Shown here one piece after another: positions 43,897 through 54,040 of a DNA stretch of 64,000 bases (position 1 is the first letter of the stretch; every line of letters begins with the position of its first letter). The DNA lies in assembly GCF_000400735.1 (NCBI RefSeq), contig NZ_KE007367.1, forward strand, positions 135,146-199,145, read 5' to 3'. This DNA is from Acinetobacter tandoii DSM 14970 = CIP 107469 (GTDB taxonomy: Bacteria > Pseudomonadota > Gammaproteobacteria > Pseudomonadales > Moraxellaceae). The position numbers and the translations under genes are program-made. The notes beneath the pieces are model-generated. The model was not told the DNA's origin. It did not search any database and saw only the letters and a program-made list of their open reading frames with translations.

Positions 43897-44020
43897 ATCA
43901 TAACTCTGATTGTTGCAGGAGTAGTCTAAATTTGAACACTTGGTGAGTCTGTACAGGTAAAGCCAAAAGTCGAATTGAATTTTGATTTATAATAGGGATT
44001 ACATTATTTAGGGAAAAAAC

Positions 44021-45409
44021 ATGAATATGCCCTTAATCATCAATGTCATCCTCTTTGTGGCATTGCTGTTCTTATTAAGTCGGACACGTCATACCCATTG
44101 GAGCCTTGCCAAAAAGGTGCTTGCTGGTCTCTGCTTGGGGGTAGTGTTCGGTTTACTCTTGCACGTGGTATATGGCACAGGTTCAACCGTGCTGCAAGAG
44201 TCAGTGCAATGGTTCAACTTGGTGGGTAAAGGCTACGTCAAACTGTTGCAAATGGTGGTCATGCCGTTGGTCTTCGTTTCCATTTTAGGCGCGGTGATTA
44301 AGCTGCATGATGCAGGTTCGCTGGGCAAGATCAGTTTTATTAGTATAGGCACCTTATTGGTTACAACAGCGATTGCCGCTTTTGTGGGTGTGGTGGTAAC
44401 CAATGCTTTTGGTTTGACCGCGGCAGGTTTGGTTCAGGGGGCGCAAGAAACTGAACGTCTGAATGCCATTCAGACCGACTATGTGGGGCAAGTGACAGAT
44501 TTACAAGTTCCAGATATGTTTCTCTCTTTTATTCCCACTAATCCTTTTGCTGAACTCACTGGTGCTCACCCGACTTCAATTATTAGTGTGGTAATTTTTG
44601 CTGTATTCCTAGGTATGGCTGGCTTGAATTTAATTAAGGCGGATGCAGAGAAAGGGAAAAAATTGCTTGCTGCGATTGAAATTATGCAAGCATGGGTGAT
44701 GAAATTAGTCCGCTTAATTATGACCCTTACGCCGTATGGTGTATTTGCCTTAATGACCAATATTGTGGCGAATTCAAAATTGGCGGACATTCTGAACTTG
44801 GGTGGCTTCCTTGTCGCATCTTATATTGGTCTGGGCATCATGTTTGCTGTGCATGCACTCATTTTGTTGCTTACAGGTGTCAATCCAATTCAATTCTTTA
44901 AAAAGGTTTGGCCTGTATTAACTTTTGCTTTTACCAGTCGCTCTAGTGCAGCCAGTATTCCACTAAATATTGAGGCACAAACGCGCCGTCTGGGCGTGCC
45001 TGAGTCGATTGCCAGTTTCTCAGCTTCTTTTGGGACAACCATTGGTCAAAATGGTTGTGCGGGTTTATATCCTGCCATGTTGGCGGTGATGGTAGCACCA
45101 ACCGTTGGGATTAACCCATTAGATCCAATCTGGATTCTAACTTTAGTCTGTGTCGTAACGCTCAGTTCTGTCGGTGTTGCAGGTGTGGGTGGTGGTGCGA
45201 CTTTTGCTGCCTTAATTGTATTGCCGATGTTGGGCTTACCCGTGACTTTAGTGGCGCTACTCATTTCGATTGAACCTTTGATTGATATGGGGCGTACGGC
45301 ATTGAATGTGAATGGCTCAATGACTGCCGGAATGGTCACCAGTCAAGTCTTAGGGCAAACTGATCAAACCATTTTTAAACAAGAAAATGTTGATTTAACC
45401 GAGAATTAA
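44021..45409 (+). CDS. tcyP: L-cystine symporter TcyP
   Basis: This inner-membrane carrier of the DAACS family has 462 residues. The N-terminus [20 protein letters not shown] and [16 protein letters not shown] match E. coli YdjN/TcyP, the cystine importer, rather than DctA. Other landmarks are [35 protein letters not shown] (the Ser-rich hairpin) and [17 protein letters not shown]. It ends at a terminator, so it is likely monocistronic. Confidence 0.9.
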   Translation: MNMPLIINVILFVALLFLLSRTRHTHWSLAKKVLAGLCLGVVFGLLLHVVYGTGSTVLQESVQWFNLVGKGYVKLLQMVVMPLVFVSILGAVIKLHDAGSLGKISFISIGTLLVTTAIAAFVGVVVTNAFGLTAAGLVQGAQETERLNAIQTDYVGQVTDLQVPDMFLSFIPTNPFAELTGAHPTSIISVVIFAVFLGMAGLNLIKADAEKGKKLLAAIEIMQAWVMKLVRLIMTLTPYGVFALMTNIVANSKLADILNLGGFLVASYIGLGIMFAVHALILLLTGVNPIQFFKKVWPVLTFAFTSRSSAASIPLNIEAQTRRLGVPESIASFSASFGTTIGQNGCAGLYPAMLAVMVAPTVGINPLDPIWILTLVCVVTLSSVGVAGVGGGATFAALIVLPMLGLPVTLVALLISIEPLIDMGRTALNVNGSMTAGMVTSQVLGQTDQTIFKQENVDLTEN

Positions 45410-45432
45410 TTTCGCCGTTACGTCATAAATAG

Positions 45433-45468
45433 GAAAGTCAGTATTTTGGATATTGGCTTTCTTTTTTT
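45433..45468 (+). terminator. Terminator after tcyP
   Basis: GAAAGTCAGTAT and ATATTGGCTTTC form a 12-bp stem including G-T pairs, around a 5-nt loop, followed by seven T. Confidence 0.8.
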
Positions 45469-45565
45469 GTGTCAGGCAACAATTGTATCCATAAATCAAA
45501 TAAATTTGTATCTGTTATTGTTTGCCTGTAACGGCATAATCATAATGAAACAATGGAGACAAATC

Positions 45566-46390
45566 ATGAAAATGTATCAAGTCGATGCTTTTAGCAATGC
45601 ATTATTTAAGGGGAATCCTGCGGCAGTAATTGTGACTGAACAATGGTTAGATGAAGTACTCATGCAAAATATTGCTTTGGAAAATAATCTGTCTGAAACT
45701 GCATTTGTAAAAAAGATTGATGCCGAACATTTTGAAATTCGTTGGTTTACACCTACAGCAGAAGTTGATTTTTGTGGGCATGCAACTTTAGCCAGCAGTT
45801 TTGTGCTATTTAAAGATTTTACTCCAGCCAAAACCATTCATTTCCATGTGAAAAAATTGGGTGTTTTTGTTGTGAGTCAGGCGGACGATGGAAAAATTTG
45901 TATGAATTTCCCAATCCGCCGTGCTGAAAAAGTAGAAGATTATCCTGAACTTTTAACTCAGGCACTGAGTAAGCCATTTAAAAATGTGTATCTGAATCAA
46001 CAGGCTTTTATTGTTGAGTATGAAAGTGTGCAAGACGTTTTGGATGAGCAACCCAACTTAGAACTGTTAAAGCAATTGGGTTCTTTACGTACTGCTATTA
46101 CCGCACATAGTTCAAGTGTAGATGTTGCTATTACTGCTTCAAATGCAGAGTATGATTGTGTGTCACGTTATTTTGCCCCTGCAATAGGCATCAATGAAGA
46201 CCCTGTTACAGGTTCTATTCACACTGCGATAGCGCCATTGTGGGCAGAACGATTAAACAAAACAGAGTTGATTGCATATCAAGCCTCTGCGCGAGGTGGC
46301 GAATTGTATTGCAAAATTCTAGATCAGGAGCGGATTGAAATTTCGGGCTATGGCAAACTTTATATGCAGGCAGAGTTGTTCTTAGATTAA
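45566..46390 (+). CDS. PhzF-family isomerase
   Basis: This 274-residue cytoplasmic protein belongs to the PhzF/YddE family, with a diaminopimelate-epimerase-like two-domain fold. It begins MKMYQVDAFSNALFKGNPAA. The proposed catalytic Glu is in NLSETAFV, and the signatures EIRWFTPTAEVDFCGHATLA and GINEDPVTGSIHTAIAPLWA are present. The chemistry in this organism is unknown; no phenazine genes are nearby. GGAGA stands 8 nt before ATG 45566, so I reject the longer upstream extension. Confidence 0.85.
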   Translation: MKMYQVDAFSNALFKGNPAAVIVTEQWLDEVLMQNIALENNLSETAFVKKIDAEHFEIRWFTPTAEVDFCGHATLASSFVLFKDFTPAKTIHFHVKKLGVFVVSQADDGKICMNFPIRRAEKVEDYPELLTQALSKPFKNVYLNQQAFIVEYESVQDVLDEQPNLELLKQLGSLRTAITAHSSSVDVAITASNAEYDCVSRYFAPAIGINEDPVTGSIHTAIAPLWAERLNKTELIAYQASARGGELYCKILDQERIEISGYGKLYMQAELFLD

Positions 46391-46519
46391 ACATATTCGA
46401 ACAAAGCAACGCTCAAAACTGAGGGTTATTTTGCAAAACTTAACTATAAATCCCATTTTTGATTCCGTAAGATAGGCAGCTTATAAAATATTTATATGAC
46501 TGAATATATTGGAATTAAC

Positions 46520-49285
46520 ATGTTAATGCGGTTGAAAAAACTTACTTTCTCTCTGTTTTTTGTTGGTTTAAGTTCGGCTGCTTGGGCACAGCCAGTTTTG
46601 GTCAAATCAGATCATCAAATTGAAGAATATAAATTAGATAACGGTTTTCGGGTGATTTTGGCACCGAATGATAAAGAAAATAAAGTCTATATGAGCACCA
46701 TATATCTGACAGGCTCATTGAATGATCCGCAAGGTAAAGGAGGGCTAGCACATTTATTAGAGCACCTTGCCTTTAAAGGAACACAAAATGTCAAAGGTGA
46801 AGAATTCCAGCGTAGATTGGATCAGTACACTTTAATGACCAATGCCAGTACCGATTATTATTCGACCCGCTATATTAATGTCGTGCGTCCAGAACAAACC
46901 GCTTTGAATGAAATCTTGCATTTAGAAGCCGAGCGTATGGATAAATTGGTGCTGCAAGAGAAGTTTGTTCCTTCTGAAATTGCCATTGTGAAACGTGAGC
47001 GGGAAGTACGTCTGGATCAGCCTTTTGCCGTATTGATGGATCAGATGTGGAAATCGGCTTATGGCAACCAGTATTTAGGACGTTTACCAATTGGTGATTT
47101 AAAAGAATTGCAGTCCATCAAAATGAATGAACTAAACCAGTTTTATCGTACGTGGTATGCACCGAATAATGCAGCAATGGTGATTGCAGGTAAATTCGAT
47201 AAAGGGCAAGTGTTGAAACAGATCGATCAACAGTTTAGTTCAATTCCTGCACGTCAGATTCCTGCTCAGGTTCAAGTACCGCAGTTGGATGCAAGTAAAA
47301 TTAAACAGCGTGAATTTACTGTGGCAAAGGGCAGTGATTTAGCCAAGTTCAATATTTACTTGAATGGAAAAAATGAACAGATCAAACCCGCTTTAGCTTT
47401 GTCACCGCTCTTATATACCATGCAGCCGAGTGGTCATTTGTATCAAAGTATGGTGGAAACAGGCACCAGTACCATGGTGCAGGCAACCACATGGCTAGAT
47501 CGTGATTTTAACTTGGTGTTTATGGGCGCAATTTATGCACCGAATCATAATGCTGAGCAGGTCGATCAAGCGCTCGATCAAGGGGTAGAAAAAACGCAAG
47601 ATTTTAATGAAACAGAATTAAAACGCGTGAAAAGTCTCATTCAAAATCAGGCGGACAGCATTCAAAGTAACTCTGCTGCATTGGGTTCACGTCTGGCGGA
47701 TTATTTTGTAGCGAGTCAGGGACGTTGGGATCAATATTATGTCGATCTGAATAATATTCAAAACCTCAGTCAGAATGAGGTCAATCAGACCTTAAATCAG
47801 TTCTTGGTCAAAGAACATCGTATTACAGGTGATATTCAGCCAACTCCTGAAGATCAGAAAAAAGCCAAGCAACAGCAGCAGGCAAAAGCGCCAAGCAAGA
47901 CCTTAGATCAACAGGCTCAAAAAACAGAACCACTCAAAGATGTGAGTGTGTATCAACAAGAAGTAGCACAATATGTTGCAAGCTCTCAGCAATATTTGGA
48001 AAAGAACGAGAGGAATATTCAACGCGGTGTATTAAAGAACGGGATGAAATATGCACTTTATCCTGTTGCGACTCGTGACAATAAAACTTATGCCACCATT
48101 AATGTGGAGTTCGGTACAGCTCAAAGTTTGATGAACAAAAGTGAAATTATTGATTTCACTTCTTATTTATTGCTCCGTGCTTCAGATAAATACAGTCTGC
48201 AAGACATTGCCGATAAATCGATTGATGCAGGTGGTTCTGCAACAGCATCGTCTAATGGCAACGGTATGACCATTCAAATTGTGGCGAAAAAAGAAAAATT
48301 TGAAGACTTCTTTAATTACATTGTCGAAGTCATGAAGAACCCGAAGTTTGAGCAGTCACAGTTTGATTTAATCAAGTCACAAACGTTGTCGAGCTTAAAC
48401 CGTCCCTATACAGAACCTGAAACCGTTGCAGCACTGACCATTGCACGTTTAATTGAAATTTATCCGCAAGGAGATTTGCGCTATCACTTCGAACCTGAAT
48501 ATGCCAAGAAGCAATACCAAGCCTCGACCAATGAGCAAGTGAAGCAACTTTATCAGCAATTCTTTGCCATGAATAATGCACAAATTGCGATTACAGGCGA
48601 GTTCGATGCGAAGAAAATGTTGCGTAAAGTAAAGCAGCAGTTTGGTACTTGGAAAGGGACTCAAGCTTATGCACAACTGACTTCTGAATATACCCCGTAT
48701 AAAGCGCAGAAGAAGCATGTGCTGTCTGAACAACGTGAGTTTGGTAGTTATCAGAGCTTACTCACTTTCCCGCTAGGCGAGGATCACCCTGATGCTCCAG
48801 CGATGCTGGTCTTTAGTTACATTCTTGGAGATTCTCAGCTCTCTTCACGTTTAGCACAAGAATTACGTGAGAAGAATGCTTTGGTGTATGGTTTTAGCAG
48901 TGAAATTCAACTGGATGATTGGGTTAATTCAGGAGCACTGAGCATTGATGCCAATTACACCGCAGGTAAAGCCGAGCAAGTGTCGCAGGCTGTGCACAAG
49001 GTTTTACAAGAACTGTTAGATCATGGTGTAACTGAACAAGAGTTAGAAGCGGCTAAAGCTGATATTCTAAAAAACCGCATAACGGCTTTGGAAGATGAAC
49101 GCAATATTCATCAAATGTTGACCTCACAGTTAGAACGAAACCGTGATTTGTTGTTCCGTAAAAAGCGTGATCAAGCGATTGCTAACTTGACCAAAGCAGA
49201 TGTAGACCAAGCCATCAAAAAATACATTCATCTTGATCAATTGGTTGAAGTGATGGCTGATCAATATGGACAGCCGAATGACTAA
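46520..49285 (+). CDS. Periplasmic M16 zinc peptidase (two-domain)
   Basis: This exported protease of 921 residues has a signal peptide ending SSAAWAQ. The first M16 unit carries the inverted zinc motif HLLEHLAFKG (HxxEH) with a downstream Glu in LHLEAERMDKLVLQ. The second half (from about residue 500) repeats the fold without HxxEH and so serves as the non-catalytic domain, as in pitrilysin-type single-chain enzymes. A Gln/Lys/Ala-rich linker (about 450-480) joins the halves. GGAA precedes ATG 46520. The substrate is unknown. Confidence 0.85.
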   Translation: MLMRLKKLTFSLFFVGLSSAAWAQPVLVKSDHQIEEYKLDNGFRVILAPNDKENKVYMSTIYLTGSLNDPQGKGGLAHLLEHLAFKGTQNVKGEEFQRRLDQYTLMTNASTDYYSTRYINVVRPEQTALNEILHLEAERMDKLVLQEKFVPSEIAIVKREREVRLDQPFAVLMDQMWKSAYGNQYLGRLPIGDLKELQSIKMNELNQFYRTWYAPNNAAMVIAGKFDKGQVLKQIDQQFSSIPARQIPAQVQVPQLDASKIKQREFTVAKGSDLAKFNIYLNGKNEQIKPALALSPLLYTMQPSGHLYQSMVETGTSTMVQATTWLDRDFNLVFMGAIYAPNHNAEQVDQALDQGVEKTQDFNETELKRVKSLIQNQADSIQSNSAALGSRLADYFVASQGRWDQYYVDLNNIQNLSQNEVNQTLNQFLVKEHRITGDIQPTPEDQKKAKQQQQAKAPSKTLDQQAQKTEPLKDVSVYQQEVAQYVASSQQYLEKNERNIQRGVLKNGMKYALYPVATRDNKTYATINVEFGTAQSLMNKSEIIDFTSYLLLRASDKYSLQDIADKSIDAGGSATASSNGNGMTIQIVAKKEKFEDFFNYIVEVMKNPKFEQSQFDLIKSQTLSSLNRPYTEPETVAALTIARLIEIYPQGDLRYHFEPEYAKKQYQASTNEQVKQLYQQFFAMNNAQIAITGEFDAKKMLRKVKQQFGTWKGTQAYAQLTSEYTPYKAQKKHVLSEQREFGSYQSLLTFPLGEDHPDAPAMLVFSYILGDSQLSSRLAQELREKNALVYGFSSEIQLDDWVNSGALSIDANYTAGKAEQVSQAVHKVLQELLDHGVTEQELEAAKADILKNRITALEDERNIHQMLTSQLERNRDLLFRKKRDQAIANLTKADVDQAIKKYIHLDQLVEVMADQYGQPND

Positions 49286-49319
49286 ACTTTAAGGTTTTAA
49301 TCCACTTAAAAACTTCTAT

Positions 49320-49345
49320 AAAAAGTCACATTTTTGTGGCTTTTT
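49320..49345 (+). terminator. Terminator after M16 peptidase
   Basis: AAAAAGTCACA and TGTGGCTTTTT form an 11-bp stem with one G-T pair and a short T loop. It lies 34 bp past the stop codon. Confidence 0.8.
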
Positions 49346-49437
49346 ATTTTAAAACTTGAAGTTAAATTGAACAGATGATAAAAAACTTTATATAAATTTT
49401 TAATAATGAAAACATCATGTTAATTGAGTCTATCTAT

Positions 49438-49749
49438 ATGAAGAAAATTCTAAAAATTTCTGGTTATCTTCTTTTTGTATTTGTCATCGGTACTTCATAT
49501 GCTACAGCAGCAACTGAAACGCGTACCATCCGTACTGAAAATGGGCAATTGGTATCTCTTGGTGATAGCTATATTCAACTGGTACAGAATATGCAGCAAT
49601 CGCCAATCTCGGTGCGAAATTACGAGTGGAAAGAAGGTAGAAAGCAGCTTACTACATCGGACCCTGTATATTTGGTGGGGAATGCTTATTACACTGTTAC
49701 CATTATCGATAACGTTATTAAAAAGATCGTGTGGGATCGTAAAATTTAA
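49438..49749 (+). CDS. Small exported protein, DUF2845-like
   Basis: This 103-residue protein starts MKKILKISGYLLFVFVIG with a signal peptide ending in Ala residues. The mature part reads TRTIRTENGQLVSLGDSYIQ and ends YYTVTIIDNVIKKIVWDRK. The GxLVSxGDS segment and the beta-rich end resemble DUF2845/BamE-like small periplasmic domains, but the match is tentative. ATG 49438 is preferred to the upstream 49417 because it begins a normal signal peptide. A terminator follows. Confidence 0.6.
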   Translation: MKKILKISGYLLFVFVIGTSYATAATETRTIRTENGQLVSLGDSYIQLVQNMQQSPISVRNYEWKEGRKQLTTSDPVYLVGNAYYTVTIIDNVIKKIVWDRKI

Positions 49750-49754
49750 GTCAT

Positions 49755-49788
49755 AAAAAAGCCCTGAGTCTAAACTGAGGGCTTTTTT
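49755..49788. terminator. Terminator between convergent genes
   Basis: AAAAAAGCCCT and AGGGCTTTTTT pair across an internal loop that itself contains AGT/ACT. It is T-rich on both ends, so usable from both strands. Confidence 0.8.
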
Positions 49789-49802
49789 ATTACACCATTA
49801 AA

Positions 49803-50192
49803 TTAATGGTCATGATCATGCTTGTTGGCATGGAATTCTTCATTATGACGGAAACGTAAATAGTTTTCGAACTGTTCACAGTATTCGTCATAGTTATCTT
49901 CCAGCATCATTTGGAATTGCTGAAGGATATAAGACATCACTTGCTCTTTGGCATCACGCATTTCGTTGCCATCTTTGAAATTATTGGCTGCAACCCAAGT
50001 ATTAAAACGTGCTGTTGCAAACAGCATAGAAGCACTGACTTGACCACGAATTTCAGTGGGCTTGACTTGTTGTCCTTTGGCTGGGCGACAAAATTCATTG
50101 GCATGTTTAATAAATTCATCTGCACGTTCAAAAAAAGCAGCATTCAAAGCTTCTTCTTCGGTAACATCGGTAGCGTCAATCTTTTGAACCAT
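49803..50192 (-). CDS. DUF3144 family protein
   Basis: This 129-residue cytoplasmic, mostly helical acidic protein matches DUF3144. The core is FFERADEFIKHANEFCRPAK followed by VSASMLFATARFNTW, and the chain ends in a His/Asp tail (HANKHDHDH). The function of the family is unknown. It is divergent from the next hypothetical gene, with a short promoter region between. Confidence 0.75.
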   Translation of the reverse strand: MVQKIDATDVTEEEALNAAFFERADEFIKHANEFCRPAKGQQVKPTEIRGQVSASMLFATARFNTWVAANNFKDGNEMRDAKEQVMSYILQQFQMMLEDNYDEYCEQFENYLRFRHNEEFHANKHDHDH

Positions 50193-50301
50193 GATTGTTC
50201 CTAGCTAAAATTTCATTCTGCATTATAGGCAAAGCCTTGCAGAAACAAAACCTTTGACTTAATCTAAAAATAGCCTAAGCATTATAAAAATGGAACACGT
50301 T

Positions 50302-50934
50302 ATGTCAGATGCTATTGCAATTCAAAATCTTAAACATGATATTGCACTTTTGCGCCAACAAATTTGGCCACCACAAACTTTGGCAAATGTCGAAGGATTA
50401 CCTATTTATTATGGCTCGAAAGAAGATGTCGCACACTATTATCAGCAATGGCAAGATTTAATCGAGCGTGCACAACTGTTGAGCCAACCTTTTTTAAGTG
50501 ATGAAATGGTTGATGCGATTCATTTACCCAGTCATTTGAATTTGCCGTTGTTTTATTTTCATGTAGATCGGATTCGAATTAATAAAACACGGGCTAAAGA
50601 GTCGAAGACCTTTAGAGGGATTGCTAGTCTATTGGATAAATGCGGAGAATATTCCGCAGAGCAGGTTGCAGCGATGCAAGTCTGGTTAAATAGTGATGAT
50701 CAGGCAGCACTGGTCGCACACCGAGAATTCATTGACCTTAGAACTTATGTGTTTCAGCATGGACAAAGTGAATATACGCGTACCCGATTTTATGTGAATG
50801 GTATTGTGTTAAGCACTGAAGAGGACTTTAAACTGGTGGATGCACGAGATAAGCCACGCAAGCAACGCAGTGATAGCTATAGTGATCCACTGGCGGATAA
50901 CGGGGTGTGGAAAGTCTTTGGAAAATACCGCTAA
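50302..50934 (+). CDS. Uncharacterised protein, convergent with CYTH-CHAD
   Basis: I do not recognise a family. The 210-residue product begins MSDAIAIQNLKHDIALLRQQ, is soluble and mixed helical, and has a basic segment HVDRIRINKTRAKESKTFRG. It ends DNGVWKVFGKYR. The gene stops only 5 bp before the end of the CYTH-CHAD gene on the other strand. ATG 50302 is favoured over 50290 because GGAA lies ahead of it. No catalytic motif is seen. Confidence 0.6.
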   Translation: MSDAIAIQNLKHDIALLRQQIWPPQTLANVEGLPIYYGSKEDVAHYYQQWQDLIERAQLLSQPFLSDEMVDAIHLPSHLNLPLFYFHVDRIRINKTRAKESKTFRGIASLLDKCGEYSAEQVAAMQVWLNSDDQAALVAHREFIDLRTYVFQHGQSEYTRTRFYVNGIVLSTEEDFKLVDARDKPRKQRSDSYSDPLADNGVWKVFGKYR

Positions 50935-50939
50935 GTTGT

Positions 50940-52400
50940 TCAAGACCAGAACGGTTTAATTTTCTTGAAGGCTTTGAGTTGCTTATCAATGTGTTTGAGT
51001 TGTTGCTTTTCCTGTTGATTGAGCCAGTCTATCGCACAGTGAATTTCTTCATTTTCAGGCAGTTCATGGAAAAATTGCTCGGCAACCAAAAGATCATTGT
51101 ATTGCCCCAAGAGTTCTTGAATTGGTTTAATTGCTTTGAGGTAATCTTTCACTGCTTTATTGCTGTATAGGCTACGCACAAACTCAATGTTGTAACGTAA
51201 GTGTTTGAAGCGTTTACGGAGTTTGTGCTTTTCTTCATCTTCTAGTTGTGAAAAATGACCAATGTCATCTGCAATGCGTTGATGGGTTTTCTTTAAGTTT
51301 TTCTCAGCATATTTTAAAAACGGTTTTTTCTTTTTATTTTTGGGACTCTGTTCTGAAGTCATATAGTCCATCAGTTCTAATATTAATTGATTGGTTTCGG
51401 TGGACTGGAAAATCCACATCACCTGATTGTGATAACTCTCGGCAGTTGGAATTTCTAAGTGTGAACAGCCCGCTTGCTGTAACTGGGGCAGAAGGGTTTC
51501 ACGAATGGCATCGGTATCACGCGCATTGCCTAAAGATTGAAATATGATACGGAGCTGAGCTGCCCAGTGTGGAGAGATGTCATGTACCAAGTTGGCATAA
51601 CTTTTTAAAGCACTACGCATACGCCGTATTGCGACACGTGCCTGATGTATGTGTTCGCTATTATAAAAGCCACTGGCGAGGGCAGTTGCATTTGGCAAGA
51701 GATGCTTAAAGGTATTATTTAAGATCGCATGTACAGCGGCATTCGATGTCATGGCTTGATCTAAAACGACAGGCTCCGCATATTGTGGCAGTAACATATC
51801 CTGTTGTTGTAGATGTAAATCCCCTCGTTGTGATTTACTTCGTGTGTCTAGCCAAAGTTGATATTTATTCATCCATGGCTCTATGCAGCGAATTAAGTCA
51901 TGAATGGAACCTTGTACCAGTTCAAACTCAATTTCAAATATTCTTAATTTTTCTTGTTGAAAGACCAAGTGTCCAATGTCGAGGCAAACTTCAATTTCAG
52001 ACTGATTAAACAGCAGAATTTTTGATATCCGTTCAACATCGGTAGAAAATTTGATTTTAAAATTTTGTGATGCATCTTCAGTGGTGAAAAGAGCAGGTAG
52101 TTCGTCTATATGATCCTGATACAGGGCTAAATTGAGTTTAGGCTGTTTTTTCTTACCAAGGTCAGATTCAAATTCAAAACGCTCGATATGTTGCTCGGTT
52201 TTGTATTTTAAGGTTTGAATCCAGTGTCCTTGTTCTAAGCGTAATCGTAGGGCAATCGACTGTTGCGCCAATTGAAAATCTGGAGTGTCGTAGTAGTGGG
52301 CGAGTAGGCGTTGCTTATATACCTTAGAGGCACAGAAGTCTTGATAAATCATGTCCTGAAAAGCATCTGGAATCTGAAATTTGAGTTCAATTTCTGACAT
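50940..52400 (-). CDS. CYTH-CHAD protein with intact CHAD motifs
   Basis: The N-terminal CYTH domain (about residues 1-200) has the ExExK motif in MSEIELKFQIP, the basic strand LRLRLEQGHWIQTLK and acidic EIEFELVQG, all expected for a triphosphate-tunnel hydrolase such as E. coli YgiF. The CHAD domain (about 215-480) keeps the polyphosphate-binding His/Arg signature in HIHQARVAIRRMRSALK and HKLRKRFKHLRYNIEF. The expected activity is inorganic triphosphatase with polyphosphate binding, in the cytoplasm. It follows a paralogue in the same direction by 176 bp. Confidence 0.85.
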   Translation of the reverse strand: MSEIELKFQIPDAFQDMIYQDFCASKVYKQRLLAHYYDTPDFQLAQQSIALRLRLEQGHWIQTLKYKTEQHIERFEFESDLGKKKQPKLNLALYQDHIDELPALFTTEDASQNFKIKFSTDVERISKILLFNQSEIEVCLDIGHLVFQQEKLRIFEIEFELVQGSIHDLIRCIEPWMNKYQLWLDTRSKSQRGDLHLQQQDMLLPQYAEPVVLDQAMTSNAAVHAILNNTFKHLLPNATALASGFYNSEHIHQARVAIRRMRSALKSYANLVHDISPHWAAQLRIIFQSLGNARDTDAIRETLLPQLQQAGCSHLEIPTAESYHNQVMWIFQSTETNQLILELMDYMTSEQSPKNKKKKPFLKYAEKNLKKTHQRIADDIGHFSQLEDEEKHKLRKRFKHLRYNIEFVRSLYSNKAVKDYLKAIKPIQELLGQYNDLLVAEQFFHELPENEEIHCAIDWLNQQEKQQLKHIDKQLKAFKKIKPFWS

Positions 52401-52576
52401 GTTCTAGCCCTCGCACTGGAGTTTTTAAAATTATTTTAATGGCGCTAAATTTATATCTTGGCTAAAGTGACTGAAGAAGTCCAGTAAAAATATAATTTGT
52501 CTATTTTTAGAAGTAGAAATGAAGTACATCCACAAGCTTTGCCCGTGGATGTTGGTCTGTTTGTATGTCTAAGGGC

Positions 52577-54040
52577 TTAGAATTTAAGGAACTTACGACT
52601 TACCATAAATTGTTCAGTCGCATCTAAAAGCGCTTGAGCGTACACTTCTTGTTTGGCAGTTAACCAACCTAAAACAAACCAGTCGCTTGCCTCTAATTCG
52701 GTTTGCTGTATATAGGCAGCAGATGAACTGAGCGTCAAGTATTCTTCAGCAGCTTGGTGTGCTTCATTTAATGCTTTGCTATATTTTTGCAGGTTTTTTA
52801 CATCATAAATTGAAGTAAGAATTGGGAAGCTGAATTTGAGTTCGCGAATGCGTTGAGAGAGCTGTTCTAAACTTTCAAAATTAGTAACGTCGGTTTCTGA
52901 AAGCTGCTCATGAATCTGTTTATACTGCTGTTGCAAGGTGTTCTGCGCGTAGCCTTTTAAATCTAACTCTTGCGTGGCAGTACTGCTTTGTAAGCTAAAC
53001 ATTAATAGCTCTAAAAAGTGATGTACATTGAGTGTTGAACGCACCAAATTATTCAGCTTTTCTTGTGCATATAAAATATCCTTGGTTAGGCTTGCTGCTG
53101 TGGTTGGATTTTGCAACAACGCTCCTAAGGTGTTCTGCATATGTTCTAGTTGTTGTAAGTTTTCAAAATGATGTTTAAATGCTGCCAATTGATAGGCCCA
53201 TTTATCAGAAATATCCTTGCTCCACGTTTTAAATAAAGCCGAAGTTAAATAGAGATGGTCCAATGCTACATAAGCTTGCTCAAGATGTTCTTTTTCTGCA
53301 ACGCCTGCCGAGATGGCTGCAATATTTGGCAGTAAGTGTTGTAACTGTTGTGCAATGAGCGAACGGACATTGCAGTCGGCACTGTCTTTTTTCACCAGTT
53401 GAAATGCTTTGGCTTGCTTGGCTGGACTCACTTCTTGTTGAATTGAAAGTAAATGACCCATTTCAGCTTTACTGCGAACATCTAACCACAATTGGTATTT
53501 CTTGACCCACTCAAAACTAAAGGCAAGCAAAGACTGAATAGAACCTTGTTTGAGTTCAAACTCAACTTCGTGAACTTCTCTTTCTTCAGTTTCAGTGGCT
53601 AAGCGGCCAATATCGAGGCTGACTTCAATTTCTGCATCTTCGAAGTGAATCACACGATAAGTGCGCTGAATATCAGACTCAAATTGTAATTTTAATGAAG
53701 CAAACTGATCACCCAAAGCATTTTGCAAAATGGCTAATGCTTCAGGTTCATGTTGATAAATCGTTAAATCTAAAGCAGGAGCATGTTCAGAAATACCAAA
53801 ATCATGATTATGCTCAAAGCGGTGCAAATGGCTTTTTCCCGCTGCTTTTAAGGTTTGAACCCAATGCTCACCTTCAAGGCGTAAGCGTAGGGCAACACCA
53901 TGTTGTGAAAGTAATTTATCTGGCGTGTCAAAGTATTTGGCTTTCAGATGAATCAAATTTGATTTTTTGGGGTCTAAGGCTTTAAGGAGCATTGTTCTTT
54001 TTGCTGTAGGAATTTGAAATTTTAATTCAACTTCAATCAT
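52577..54040 (-). CDS. CYTH-CHAD paralogue with degenerate CHAD domain
   Basis: The CYTH half is intact: MIEVELKFQIP, ALRLRLEGEHWVQTLK and EVEFELKQG are present. The CHAD half aligns in length and helices with its downstream neighbour but has lost the conserved His/Arg ladder. The first motif reads EHLEQAYVALDHLYLTSAL and the second LEQLSQRIRELKFSF. It probably keeps triphosphate hydrolysis but not CHAD-type polyphosphate binding. The tandem copies arose by an old duplication, since identity between them is modest. Confidence 0.8.
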   Translation of the reverse strand: MIEVELKFQIPTAKRTMLLKALDPKKSNLIHLKAKYFDTPDKLLSQHGVALRLRLEGEHWVQTLKAAGKSHLHRFEHNHDFGISEHAPALDLTIYQHEPEALAILQNALGDQFASLKLQFESDIQRTYRVIHFEDAEIEVSLDIGRLATETEEREVHEVEFELKQGSIQSLLAFSFEWVKKYQLWLDVRSKAEMGHLLSIQQEVSPAKQAKAFQLVKKDSADCNVRSLIAQQLQHLLPNIAAISAGVAEKEHLEQAYVALDHLYLTSALFKTWSKDISDKWAYQLAAFKHHFENLQQLEHMQNTLGALLQNPTTAASLTKDILYAQEKLNNLVRSTLNVHHFLELLMFSLQSSTATQELDLKGYAQNTLQQQYKQIHEQLSETDVTNFESLEQLSQRIRELKFSFPILTSIYDVKNLQKYSKALNEAHQAAEEYLTLSSSAAYIQQTELEASDWFVLGWLTAKQEVYAQALLDATEQFMVSRKFLKF

